Origin: JALGWA01 sp964604955
GTDB taxonomy: Bacteria; Arandabacterota; Arandabacteria; Arandabacterales; JALGWA01
NCBI GenBank assembly: GCA_964604955.1
Contig: CAZSBE010000057.1
Location: 1-18,628 of the forward strand
Reading direction: 5' to 3'
DNA length: 18,628 bases
Shown: piece after piece, positions 1 through 9,800 of the stretch
Numbering within the stretch: position 1 is the stretch's first letter
Layout of the letters: each line of letters begins with the position of its first letter
Notes under the pieces: model-generated
The model's database searches: none
Seen by the model: only the letters and a program-made list of their open reading frames with translations
What the model was told of the DNA's origin: nothing
Made by a program: the position numbers and the translations under genes

Positions 1-88
1 CGCGCAGGTTCTTGAAGATCGCGGCGTCCAACCGGTATATGTCACCCGGCCTGCCCGCGTAATCAGTCCCTCGGGCTCCGGTCCACAT
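1..88 (-). CDS. Possible start of a downstream gene running off the left edge
   Basis: An open frame begins at ATG 88-86 inside the last codons of the S41 peptidase gene, in a different frame, and stays open to the window edge (29 codons). The peptide includes the stretch DYAGRPGDIYRLDAAIFKNL. Third codon positions in this stretch are almost all G or C, as in the real genes here, while the opposite strand shows less of this bias. No clear ribosome binding site precedes the ATG, so a start overlapping the S41 stop by about 26 bases is only one reading. A frameshift joining it to the S41 gene is less likely, because the S41 protein already has a family-like end. No family was recognised. Confidence 0.3.
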   Translation of the reverse strand, partial: MWTGARGTDYAGRPGDIYRLDAAIFKNLR

Positions 89-1418
89 TGCCCTGCCGGT
101 AGTGGCCTATTATGGCGACCGGGCTTCCGGAGGCGTCGGTCTCGATCTCAAGCTTGAAGTAGTCGATTTCTTCGAACATGAAGGTCGTCTCGCTCATGGG
201 CACCATTCTCAATTTGGGCCCCTGGCCTCTCTGGTAGTAGAGGGCCCCGTTTTCGAAGAGTATGGTCCGCGGGCCGTACTGGCCGGCGAACTTGAGCATA
301 GTGCCCTCATCGATGGCCACCGGGTGCGCCGCGGCCTCCAGCCTTTCGATGTCCCAGGCGACGTCCGGGCCTGCCTCTCCGCTCTCGGCGAGTTTCCTGA
401 GAGCGTGAAGATGGGCCACCTCCAGCGCTTCGGCCTCGGGCACCTGGATATCGGGCTCGATGCCTGTGCCTTCCCAGTTCGTGCCCGTGACGGGATTCAC
501 GGCCCGGCCGAAAGGCACGCTCAGACTCATGCTGAGTTCGGGCCAGGCCACAAAACTGACCGGATGGGCCCCGCCGCCGGTTGTTTCACCGACTATGGTG
601 GCGCGCTTGAGATTTTTCATGTTGTAGGTGAATTCCTCAGCCGCCGAAAAAGTGAAGTGGCTGGTGAGTATATATAGATCGGTATCGTCCATCCTGGGCC
701 CAGGGACGAAAGAGTGGCTCCAGAACTGCTTCATGGAGTCGTCGGCCCGGATATAGAAGCTGTTAAGATGCACCGGCTCGTCGAAGAAATAGCTCGAGAT
801 GAGCTGAATCATGCTGGGGCTGCCGCCCCCATTCCGCCTCAGGTCGATGATGATGGCGTCGCTGTATGCCAGGAAGTTCATGGCCGCGATCGCCGTGGCT
901 CCCGCGAAGCCGGCGTCATTGAAAGCGCGCAGGTCGAGATAGCCCACGTTGCCCGCCAGGCGCTCGAGCTTGTAGAAACCGAAGTTGTTGGACGCCAGCC
1001 TGTTGAAGAGTTCCTGTTCCTCGTCTTCGGTCAGGGTGTCTGAAAGGGCCAGGAGGTTGTCGTCCCGCAGGTAGTCGATATGGAGATGCCGGTCGGCGGC
1101 TATCTCGTACATGTCTTCGTTGAGCATCCCGGCGAAAGCGTCATAGGTGTCGGCGTCTTTGTAGGCGCCTCTCTTGAGGTTCCTCCTTATGGCCTTTTCC
1201 ATCTTCGCGGCGACATCCGGAAAGACGTATATGCTGTTCAGCGACTCGGAGAGGCTGTCTATGACGGCCGCCTTGGTGGCGTCGTCTATGGGCGGCACTC
1301 CGCCGCGCATGATCATGGTCTGCCCGGGGGCCTGCGCTGCCGGGGCCGTGACCAGGGCGAACACCGGCGTCAGCATCAAGAGGGCCGCTATCAGACAGTT
1401 CCCACATACCTGGCGCAT
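63..1418 (-). CDS. Secreted S41 family (C-terminal processing / IRBP-like) peptidase
   Basis: Predicted exported serine peptidase of 451 residues. The N-terminus is a signal peptide (hydrophobic stretch around residues 8-26, then an Ala/Pro-rich region). Next comes an S41 N-terminal helical region, including the stretch LNSIYVFPDVAAKMEKAIRR, and then the catalytic S41 core. The core shows GYLDLRAF, the segment AIIIDLRRNGGG, and TSHFTFSAAEEFTYNM with the probable nucleophile Ser258, followed by VGETTGGGAHP. No PDZ domain is visible, which fits the IRBP-like/tricorn-like branch rather than classical CtpA. A start at 1463 is possible, but ATG 1418-1416 is preferred: it has an AAGGAGG ribosome site (1426-1432) seven bases upstream and places the signal peptide at the N-terminus. 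The gene is transcribed away from the CYTH gene. Its C-terminal end (VDRSPRD) looks complete. The substrate is unknown. Confidence 0.87.
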   Translation of the reverse strand: MRQVCGNCLIAALLMLTPVFALVTAPAAQAPGQTMIMRGGVPPIDDATKAAVIDSLSESLNSIYVFPDVAAKMEKAIRRNLKRGAYKDADTYDAFAGMLNEDMYEIAADRHLHIDYLRDDNLLALSDTLTEDEEQELFNRLASNNFGFYKLERLAGNVGYLDLRAFNDAGFAGATAIAAMNFLAYSDAIIIDLRRNGGGSPSMIQLISSYFFDEPVHLNSFYIRADDSMKQFWSHSFVPGPRMDDTDLYILTSHFTFSAAEEFTYNMKNLKRATIVGETTGGGAHPVSFVAWPELSMSLSVPFGRAVNPVTGTNWEGTGIEPDIQVPEAEALEVAHLHALRKLAESGEAGPDVAWDIERLEAAAHPVAIDEGTMLKFAGQYGPRTILFENGALYYQRGQGPKLRMVPMSETTFMFEEIDYFKLEIETDASGSPVAIIGHYRQGNVDRSPRD

Positions 1419-1437
1419 CTGAAGACCTCCTTCTCTT

Positions 1438-1459
1438 CCGGACCGCTCTCCCGGTCCGG
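1438..1459 (-). promoter_or_regulatory. Perfect hairpin in the leader of the S41 peptidase gene
   Basis: CCGGACCG (1438-1445) and CGGTCCGG (1452-1459) form a perfect 8-bp stem with a 6-nt loop. On the minus-strand RNA the loop reads GGAGAG, and the stem ends 5 bases before the AAGGAGG ribosome site (1432-1426). It lies in the 5' leader, so it could affect translation or mRNA stability. A role is inferred from position only. Confidence 0.4.
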
Positions 1460-1667
1460 CCAAAAGACCCTTCTGGAGCCTCCCAATGGGCTCAACCTGT
1501 TTAATGAGGGGCCTATGAGTTTGTTCCCGATGAAATGCAAAAATCTAGTAAGTAATTACATAATTTATTCACACAGGCAAGCTAAATCTCTCGCCCGTCC
1601 CCTCGCGGATTGCGCGGGCCGGCCGGCATATGCTAGACTGCGAATCCAGAGTATACCTGGAGGCCGA

Positions 1668-2177
1668 TTGAACCGGAACATCGAAATAAAGGCCAGGGCG
1701 GAGAACCTCGGGGCTCTGGAAGAGCGAGTGAAGGCCCTCGGCGGCACCGGGCCTGCTATGATCCGCCAGGAGGACACCTTCTTCAGGAGCCGTAGGGGTC
1801 GGCTGAAGCTCAGAAAGCTCTCTGATACGGAGGGCGAGCTCATCTACTACGAGCGGCCAGATACGGCTCTGCCGGTCGAGTCCGGTTATGCCCTGGTTTC
1901 CACCACGAGGCCTGACGCTCTGCTCGATGTCCTGACAAGGTCGGTCGGGGCGATCGGAGTGGTGCGAAAGCAAAGGGCCCTTTACCTGATAGGGCAGACA
2001 CGCGTTCACCTGGACCGCGTCGAGGGCCTGGGCGATTTCGTGGAGCTCGAGGTCGTGCTGAGGCCTGACCAGGACGCTGGCGAAGGCGTGCGCATTGCCC
2101 GCGAACTCATGGAGAAGCTCGCGATAGCGGGCGAGTCACTGGTGGAGAAAGCATACATCGACCTGCTGACGGGGTGA
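1668..2177 (+). CDS. Class IV adenylate cyclase-like CYTH domain protein
   Basis: A 169-residue cytoplasmic protein made of one CYTH domain, the triphosphate-tunnel fold shared by class IV (CyaB-type) adenylyl cyclases and thiamine triphosphatases. Family signatures visible in order are the N-terminal NIEIKARA (the ExK metal/phosphate motif), RQEDTFF, RGRLKLRKL, GELIYYERPD, VRKQRALYLIGQTRVHLDRV and GDFVELEVVL near the C-terminus. The basic and acidic residues of the tunnel appear intact. The start is taken as TTG 1668, preceded by GGAGG (1659-1663); the frame stays open much further upstream, but that extension lacks homologous features and overlaps the divergent S41 gene. The stop lies 10 bases before the cupin gene, so the two are probably co-transcribed. 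Whether it makes cAMP or hydrolyses another triphosphate cannot be told from sequence. Confidence 0.9.
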   Translation: MNRNIEIKARAENLGALEERVKALGGTGPAMIRQEDTFFRSRRGRLKLRKLSDTEGELIYYERPDTALPVESGYALVSTTRPDALLDVLTRSVGAIGVVRKQRALYLIGQTRVHLDRVEGLGDFVELEVVLRPDQDAGEGVRIARELMEKLAIAGESLVEKAYIDLLTG

Positions 2178-2187
2178 GGTGATTGCA

Positions 2188-2559
2188 ATGCCGAAGGTGG
2201 TGAATCTGGAGAGGTGTTTCAGGAGATTCAAAGATACGTATTCGCCCAAGATAGTGGGAGACCTCAATGGCCAGCACGTGAAACTCGTGCGGCTGGAGGG
2301 CGACAAGGTGCCCTGGCACGCGCATGAGGATGAGGACGAGATGTTCTGCGTCCTTGAGGGCGTGCTGGATGTCATGGAGCGAGGCGGGACGGTTACTCTG
2401 CATGCCGGGGAGTTCTGTATAGTGGAGAGAGGCAGAGAGCACCGCGTGCTGCCGCAGGGGCATGTCAAGCTCATGCTCTTCGAGCCGGCGGGCATCGCCC
2501 ATACTGGCAAGGTGCGCGCGGAGATAACGAAAGACGAGTACGACCGGCTCGAGCCGTAG
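2188..2559 (+). CDS. Small single-domain cupin protein
   Basis: A 123-residue cytoplasmic cupin. Motif 1 is seen as WHAHEDEDEMFCVLEG, giving metal ligands His44, His46 and Glu51. Motif 2 is GEFCIVERGREHRV, with His85 as the fourth ligand. The N-terminal KIVGDLNGQHVKLVRLEG and C-terminal LMLFEPAG segments match the common small cupins annotated only as cupin domain-containing protein; substrates for this group are generally unknown. ATG 2188 is preferred over an in-frame GTG at 2179, because the GAGGTG at 2176-2181 then serves as ribosome site at a 6-base spacing. That ribosome site begins within the stop codon of the CYTH gene, so the pair is likely translated together. Confidence 0.92.
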   Translation: MPKVVNLERCFRRFKDTYSPKIVGDLNGQHVKLVRLEGDKVPWHAHEDEDEMFCVLEGVLDVMERGGTVTLHAGEFCIVERGREHRVLPQGHVKLMLFEPAGIAHTGKVRAEITKDEYDRLEP

Positions 2560-2680
2560 CCGGACGGGTCTCAACATGCTTGAACGCTTGGGCCGTATTT
2601 GATAAGCTTGAATTGAGAGCATTCTGTGGGTGGTGTGCGAGGGGCAGCAGTCAACGGGCAAAGCACGGGAGGACTGGATC
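2560..2680 (+). promoter_or_regulatory. Short intergenic region with a weak sigma70-like promoter
   Basis: These 121 bases separate the cupin gene from the exported protein gene. TTGAAC (2580-2585) and TAAGCT (2603-2608), 17 bases apart, could be a weak promoter; the -10 is poor. GGGAGGA at 2667-2673 is the ribosome site of the next gene. No terminator hairpin was seen after the cupin gene, so read-through is possible. Confidence 0.25.
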
Positions 2681-3283
2681 ATGGGCAAGAGATCTATCTG
2701 GCCGGCCGTTTACCTCGCCGTGCTGATACTCGCGGTTGTAATAGTCGGTTTCTCCGGACCCCAGGGCAGCCCGGAGGCCCGCGGCGCCATCAAACTGGCC
2801 GCTGTGGATACCATCCCCGACCTGACCGGTACCTGGGTCGGCAGCTGGGAGGACACGATTTACGTGGGCGCGGGGGGCTCGATGACCTGGCAGATAAGCC
2901 GGGACGGCTCCGATTTCTCCGCGTCCGGTACGATTGACTTCTCCTACTTCGGCATGGGCCTTCTTCCCGGGTCGGCCGAGGGCAGTATCACCTCAGTGTT
3001 CGCCGACCACGTGCTGGAGTTCACGTTTCAGGCCGCGAGCATCGGCACCGGTGCCGGCAGCGTCAACGGCGGCTCGGGGTCGGGAACGGGGACCGTGACG
3101 GCCCCTCTGAGCTTCGGCGGCTTCACCTTCGAGGGAACGGTCGGCGAGGATGAGATCAGCGGCACGTTCGATTTCACCTCGCCAACGGGCGGCGCGGGCC
3201 GCGCGAGTCTCACCAGGCAGACCGCTACGGAACCCTCCACCTGGGGCGACATCAAGGCGCTCTACCGTGACGGCGGCGAGTAA
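2681..3283 (+). CDS. Exported or membrane-anchored protein of unknown function
   Basis: A 200-residue protein with no recognised family. Residues about 7-25 form an N-terminal hydrophobic signal or anchor segment, so the rest probably lies outside the cytoplasmic membrane. The segment DLTGTWVGSWEDTIY starts a beta-rich region with alternating hydrophobic and Gly/Ser/Thr residues. It resembles small lipocalin-like or beta-barrel domains that open with GTW, but this is only a resemblance. A glycine-serine-rich stretch (GGSGSGTGTVTAP) sits in the middle. The C-terminus ends in STWGDIKALYRDGGE, a short aromatic/basic tail after a linker. ATG 2681 is chosen because GGGAGGA lies 7 bases upstream and the signal segment then starts the protein. 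The RDD gene follows after 18 bases, so the two may function together at the membrane. Confidence 0.75.
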   Translation: MGKRSIWPAVYLAVLILAVVIVGFSGPQGSPEARGAIKLAAVDTIPDLTGTWVGSWEDTIYVGAGGSMTWQISRDGSDFSASGTIDFSYFGMGLLPGSAEGSITSVFADHVLEFTFQAASIGTGAGSVNGGSGSGTGTVTAPLSFGGFTFEGTVGEDEISGTFDFTSPTGGAGRASLTRQTATEPSTWGDIKALYRDGGE

Positions 3284-3301
3284 ACCGGGCGCGGTGGTGG
3301 T

Positions 3302-3853
3302 TTGACGGGCCGAAGGCGAGGTTTCGGCATCCGGCTTCTGGCGGGCTGCGTGGATTTCCTCTTCGGTGTAGTCGTGGCTCTCCTGCTTTCGGGCTCGTCG
3401 GGGCGGTGGTTCGCCGGGCGGGCCGCAGTCATGCTTTCCATTGGCTCCCCCGACACCTTCTGGCGGGGACCCATCCCGATGGTCCTGGGCGTTCTCGGGG
3501 ATTTCGTCTACGGACTTCCGTTTGCCCTGATCCTCGTCCTTCTGGGAGAAGCTATCTTCGGCGCCGGCCCGGGCAAGTGGCTTTTCGGAATGCGCGTGAC
3601 GGCGGCGGCCGGCACTCCGGCAACGGGCGGGCGGCGGCTCGTGAGATGGGCGGTCAAATGCAGCGGCCTGTGGCTAATGACGCTGGCCCTCATCCTCGGC
3701 AGCCGCGCGCTTGCCGCAGTTGCCATCGGGGCTTCAGCCGCCGTTCTGTCTGGTTTTCTTCTCGCAGCCGGCCCGGGCCGCGTGGCGCTCCATGACCGGC
3801 TCTCGGCGACTGCGGTCTGCGCTGCCAACCGGACGGGGCCCCGGAGCCCATAA
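3302..3853 (+). CDS. RDD family integral membrane protein
   Basis: A 183-residue membrane protein of the RDD family. The hallmark residues are visible: Arg11 and Asp18 in GIRLLAGCVDFLF at the start of the first membrane helix, GKWLFGMRV between helices, and ALHDRLSATAV near the C-terminus with the conserved aspartate. Hydrophobic segments lie at about residues 11-31, 58-85 and 118-158. The only available start in this frame after the preceding stop is TTG 3302; the upstream sequence (GGTGGTGG) is a poor ribosome site, so expression may depend on translation of the gene 18 bases upstream. RDD proteins are of mostly unknown function, with some reported as ion exchangers; the substrate here cannot be inferred. 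Confidence 0.85.
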   Translation: MTGRRRGFGIRLLAGCVDFLFGVVVALLLSGSSGRWFAGRAAVMLSIGSPDTFWRGPIPMVLGVLGDFVYGLPFALILVLLGEAIFGAGPGKWLFGMRVTAAAGTPATGGRRLVRWAVKCSGLWLMTLALILGSRALAAVAIGASAAVLSGFLLAAGPGRVALHDRLSATAVCAANRTGPRSP

Positions 3854-3861
3854 CATAGAGC

Positions 3862-3885
3862 CGGGCCGGCACCCAACGCCGCCGG
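3862..3885. terminator. Candidate bidirectional terminator between convergent genes
   Basis: CCGG-C-CGGC (3862-3870) pairs with GCCGCCGG (3878-3885) around a 7-nt loop, giving an 8-bp stem with one bulged C. On the plus strand it is followed by TCTTCT, a weak U-tract. It fills most of the 36 bases between the RDD gene stop and the giant gene stop, which is where a shared terminator is expected. The T-tract is poor on both sides. Confidence 0.4.
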
Positions 3886-3889
3886 TCTT

Positions 3890-6800
3890 CTACCTCAGCA
3901 TCATCACCTTGGTCGTCTGCGTGAACTCCCCGGCCTCCATTCTGCAGAAGTAGATACCGCTCGAGACCTTGTGTCCCTCAGAGTCCCGGCCGTCCCAGAC
4001 GGCATCGTGAGTCCCCGCGTCCCGGTGCTCGTTCATGATATCCCTTACGAGCCGGCCCCGGACGTCGTACACGGCCATCCTCACCTGCATCTGCCGCGGG
4101 ATCGAGAACCTTATGGTCGTATGCTGGCTGAAGGGGTTGGGGAAACTCCGCATGGGGCGGAACAGGGCCTCAGGCTCGACGCCCGCTGCCTCGTCCGCGA
4201 ATACGGTGACCGTGTAATCGCCGGCGTTGGCCACTATGAACGCGCCCGAGCCGGACGGGTCGAAGGCGATGCACGCCGGGTCCTCGCCTGCCGTGAGCGT
4301 ATCAACCATGACGATTTCGACTCCGGCCGGGGGCACCTCGCCGCCCTCTCCTGTGACGCCGAACGCGTCTCCCAGGGACAGGAGCCCGACGTGAATGGCG
4401 TCCCCGAGCTCCTGGATCATGAAGATGAACGCGCCGTCGGGGCTGATGGCTATGCTCAACGTGCCGGATCCCTGCTTCACGCTGGCCACCACCTGGTTCT
4501 CGGTTGTACTCCCGTCCTTTATATCGTAGATGTTCACGGTGCCGTCGGTGGTCAGGATAACGAGCAGGGCCCCGTCGGGCGTTATCGCCACGGTTCTGGA
4601 CCCGCTGCCCGCGGCCACGCTCGCCACCACGCCATAGCTCTCGGCGGATATGACGATGTAGCCGGCGTCGACTCCTACGTAGAACTCTGCTCCATCCGGG
4701 GTCACGGCGACCGTGCGCGCGCCCGAGCTTGTCCTTACGCTTGCCACTACGGCGCGGTATGTCTCGCTCAGTGGATCGGTGTCGATAACGCTGAGTTCGC
4801 TGGAGGCCGAGTTGGCCACGAGCAGCCTGTCGCTGTCCGGGGTTATGGCCAGGTCTGTGGGCCCGATTCCCACGGAGAAGACGTCGACCACCTTGTTGTA
4901 ATCGGGAGAGGCCGGGTCGACGGCGATAGTAGAGACAGTGCCGTCGAAGTAGTTCGCAACGTACGCGAATGCGCCCTCGGGGTCTATTGTGATGGCCAGC
5001 GGGTTGTCTCCGACCGGTATGCTGGCAAGGTACGACAGGGTGTTGAGGTCGATAACGCTCACCAGATTGCTCCACGGGCTGACGCCGTAGGCAAGGGCCC
5101 CGTCCGGGGTGATGGCTATGCCCCTCGTCGCCGATGTCGTCGACACGCTCCCGACCACATTGTTATCCAGGAGCGAGCCGTCGGCGTCCAGCACAGCGAA
5201 ATCAATTGTGTTGCAGGTGTCAGGCAAAGACCAGTTTTGAACCCGGACCGGACCCGTCACGGCATCCGACGGCACGATAGCGGAAATGTAGTCGATACCT
5301 CCACCGGTCACGTAGGCTTCCAGGGCGTCGAAGTACACATAGTTATGCTCGAGGTCCGGGTTGAACCCGGTTCCCGAGACCACAATCTCAATCCCCGCCG
5401 TGCCGCTCATCGGCGAGAGGGAATTGAGGCTTATCGACGGGCGGCTCTCGGTTATGAAGCTCGAAGAAAGGCTGTCGTCCAGCGCGCCGCTGTCCTCGTC
5501 CAGGATGCTTGTCTTCGCCTCGATATAGTAAGTGGTGAGCGGTGACAGGGGGTGCAACGGAGAGAGCGAAATCCGGCTGTTGTTTCCCGAGAAGCCCATC
5601 ACTGCGGAAAGAGGCCAGTGGTCGCCTTTATGCAGATAGAAGTTGGACGAGTTCACGGAGGTGGTGTCGACCGGCCGGCTGAAGGCAACCTGTATGGCTG
5701 TGCCCAGCCTGACACCGGTGGCGCTGTCGGCCGGCTTGACGCCGGTTACAATGAGCGGAACCGTCGTCGGGTCCACCAGCCCGTCCGCCGTGAATCCAAG
5801 CGGCGACCCGGTGAGTCCGGAGGCGGCCGCCGATGCCGCCTGCGCGCCGGTTCCGATGTCCGGCCCCAGCACCCAGTCGACTTCAGCTATGCCGTCCGCG
5901 TTCGTCGAAACCACCTGCGTCGCCTCATCCGTATCGGCGAAGTGCCCGCCGCCGGCCGTGACTGCGAACTCGACCGGCACGCCCGCAATGTACTCGCCCG
6001 GCGCACCGCTCACCCGGACCCTGAGCGGCTTGGGAAGCACCTCATCGACAACCCCCGCCTGCGCATCGCCCGAATAAACCGCTATCGTCTGGGCGGCGCT
6101 GAAATCGAAGATGCTGAGCGTGTCGCTCGATTCGGACAGGCTGTAGAACTTGCTCGCGTCAGGGGCATAGTCCCCGTCCGCCGTTGTGGCATGACTCGAA
6201 GGCTCCCCGGTCTGCTGGATAACGCTCAGCGTGTCGGGGTCCGTACCGATCTCAATATTGAAAAGGCCAGATTCCCGGACATTGGCGATGGCGCGGTCGC
6301 CCCGCGGCGAGACGTCGATGTGCTCGTCGGCCGGGCTCGCCGAGCCGCCCAGGCTGAGCGTCCTGGAGTAGACAGGAACTGATGGTACCGATGAATCCAG
6401 CATCACCACCGACCGGTTGGGCGCCCCTGTGTACTGGCTGGTAAGCAGCAGGCAACGGTCACCGTCGGGCGTAAAGGAAAGCGAAATGGGAATCTCCTGG
6501 GGCGCCGCGCCGGGAAGCGTCAGCGTCCACACGATGTCCCCGTATGTCATGCTCTCCGGGGCGACGTCCAGCACCAGGACCACCGCGGGGTCCGGGTCGT
6601 GAACCGCGAGGTAAGCATACTCGCCGCCCGGGTGGAACGCCATTTCGCCGGCCTCGCCGTTGATGGCCCCGCTTTCGAGGGGCACCGAAGCCGTGATCTC
6701 GTACTCCGTGGGAGAGCCGGCCGCGACATCAACCAGGTGGACCTCCGCGGCGCCCGGGTCGGAGGCGAGAAGCAGGCGCCCGTCGGGGCTCATGGCTGCG

Positions 6801-9800
6801 CGCGCGAGGGCGGAGCCACCTATGCCCGAAAAGTCGACAGTCGCCAGTACCGTCAGGTATTCGTCGCTCAGGCGGTTGGTCCCCACCGCCGCGATAACGC
6901 CTGAATCGGGAAGCACGATGAAAGCGCGGTCGCCGTCCGGGGCGAAAACGATGTCCGCCGCATCCGAGCCCAGGTCCATCGAGCCGGCGTACCGGTTATA
7001 GTCCGGGCTGCCCTCGTCCAGAATCAGTATGTGGAGGCCGGCCTCTCTGTCGGCCACAGCGATGAAGCCTCCGTCCGGCGCCACCTGCATCACGGAGCCC
7101 GCGTCCACTGCCGGAGAGGGCGCTCCCCGCAGAGCCGCGGCGAGGCGGAGCATGTCCTCTTCGGTGCTCCCCAGGACTCCCAGGTAGATCGGGTTGGATT
7201 CCAGCCGGCGCCCACCGGTCTCGTATGTCACGACTGAAACCGGGCCGCTCGCGGCTCCTCCGGGGACCTCGACCGTGATGGAATTATCCGTGAGCCGTTC
7301 GGTCTCGACTTCCATGCCGTCGAATGAAACCGCAGCAGTGGAGTCCGTGGCGAACTCCGAGCCCGCCAGCACGAGCCTGCTGCCATGAGGGGCGGCCGGC
7401 CGCGAAAGCGTCACAAGCGACGGCCCCAGTCCCACGGTCGTCGCAACAAGGTACTTCTGGGCCTCGGAAATCGAGAAGGCATAGTCCCCGTCGGGGGAGA
7501 GCTCGAGATCCACCGGGTTGATGGGCAGATCAATCGTCGCCACCACCGAAAGGAAGCTCGACGAAGTTTCGCGCAGGTCGATCGCATTGAGAAGGTTGAG
7601 TTCACGGTTTACGACCAGGGCGAAGGTTCCCGCAGGCGTCACTGCGATGCTCTTCAAGATGCCGCCTATGCGCACTTTCCACAGGACCTGCTGCGAGGTC
7701 AGCGACACGATGCTCATGATGCCCATCTCGCCGCAGACATATGCGCGGCCGAGGGCCGGGTCGATGGCTATGCCCCTCGGGTACTGGTCCAGCGTGACCG
7801 TTGAGGCGACAGCCATGGAGTCCTGGTCGATAAAGAGCAACCTGCCCGTCCCCGTGATGGCCAGGAGAGGGTCGCCGCCCGGACCGGAAGCCATTTCGGC
7901 CCTCAGATCGGAGTAGTTGGGCACGATCGTGCCGATCTGGGTCTCGAAGGTCGGGCTGGTTTCCTTGATGTCCCAGGTCTGTATTCTGCCATCCTCGGTG
8001 GGGATGTAAGCCCGGTGCCCCCGTGGATGGACGAATATGCCCAGTGGCACGCCATCAATGGGCTTCTCGCTCAGGACGCCCATATACCCCGGCGTCGAGT
8101 TGATGCGGTAGAACTTCTTCGTCACGTTGCTCACGCCGTAGACCCTGCTGCCGCCCGGCCCCGCGTCTATGCCGCTCAGGCCCCCCGAAACGGGTATGGT
8201 CGTGGCGGTCATGTAGCCGCCCTGGGCCGGATCGGTGACCACGGCTTCGGCACCGGCGTCTGTCGCGACAAAGGCATAGGAGCCGTCGAGCAGCACGGTC
8301 AGAGCGTGAGGAGTACCGCTCAGGGCGCATGTTCCCGACGCGAACCCCTTCGGGGCCTCATCGGTCGTAAGAACCGAGAACTGGAGGTCGTTACTGACGA
8401 GACCCTGCGTGTGATTGTAGACATTGACCGCTCCTGAAGTCGCGGTGTCGGGAACCGTAACGATGAGCTGGGTCGGCGAAGCGTCCGAAATCGCCGCCGG
8501 CACCCCGTTGAAGCTCACAGTGTTGTTGGCCGGTTCGGGGTCGAAGCCGTTTCCGGCGAGCGATACGATCATGCCGGGTACGCCCTTGCTGGGCGAGAGG
8601 CTCGCAAGGGCCACGTCGGGCTCGTCCTCGGTGGTCAGCAACATGGTGAAGGGCTCCGCGAGGCCGTTCCCGAAAAGGTCCTCGAGCCCGGTGCCGATCG
8701 TGAGCTCGTATGTGGACTCGAACCGGAGTCCCGCCAGCGGTATATACGCTATCAGCGAGTCGTCCATGAGAAAAGAAGCGTTCCCCGGGATGAACTCATC
8801 CGTCGTGGTGTCAACGAGGCTGAAGTTACCCTGCAGGGTGCCGGTGTTGAGGGGCTCGGAGAACTTGAGGAGAATCGCGGTATCGATGGAAATGCCGGTC
8901 GCGTTCGAGTCGGGTATGGTCCCGGTGACATAGGGAGGGTCGTCATCGACATTGGTGATTATGTGGGCCGCGGTGGCCGCGCCCGCGGAGACCGTCAGGG
9001 GGTCTTTCGCAGCCGGGTCGTCGTCGCTGGACTCGGCCAGGTCCCAGTATTCGGGTACGAAGACGGTGACGGCGATCTCGTCGACGAGGTGGTTTATGTA
9101 GCCCGGCCAGAGATAGCCTATGCCCGAGCTCCCGTTTATGGGATGCACCGATACATAGTATTGCCCGTCGGGCAGGCCGATGAACTCGAAGCTCCCGTCA
9201 GGAAGCGTGTATTCGCATCCCAGCGTCTCGGGCTGGGTCGCGCTTATGGCGAACACGGCTGCTCCCGGCAGGGGATTGCTCGTGTAGCCGTCCATCACCG
9301 TGCCCCAGAGGCGGCTCGCAGACGCCATGTGGGTCTGATCTCCGTATGCTTTGTACATGGCGCGCTGGTCTTCATCCGAGAGACTCCCCGTGCCCAGCCC
9401 GGGCGGGAGGACGAAGTACATGCATGAAGACGTCACGGCCGAGTGCGAGATGCCGAAGAGGTGGCCGGCCTCGTGCATTGCCACGGTCTCTATGTAGGTC
9501 CCGCCGGCGGGCCCGTCGGTCGCCGTGCGGAAACTCATGGCCGGGTTGAATATCATGTCCATGTCGAACATTTCGCCTGCGCGATGCCAGCGGTTGGCGT
9601 AGAACGTGGGCTCATCGAAAGAAGTCGTGATCCCGACCGCTATGGTGCCGGCCCCGAACCGGTAGTCGGGGTCATCAAAAGTCACCAGGTTGATGCCGTC
9701 CAGGGCCCTGGCATCGGTCTGGGGCCTCGGCCCCCCGGAGATGGCCGACGCCACGACATTGGGCACGCCTGTCCAGGCGTTCATCCCGGCCTGTATGGCG

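Noticed and set aside
1080..1667. Upstream extension of the CYTH protein to 1080
   Set aside because: The extension overlaps the divergent S41 gene, has no family similarity, and the CYTH domain begins exactly at TTG 1668 behind a GGAGG.
3971..6382. Long plus-strand frames antisense to the giant gene (3971-5545 and 5552-6382)
   Set aside because: These are mirror frames caused by the high GC at third codon positions of the repetitive propeller gene. Their products are Arg/Gly/His-rich without domains, and no ribosome sites precede them.
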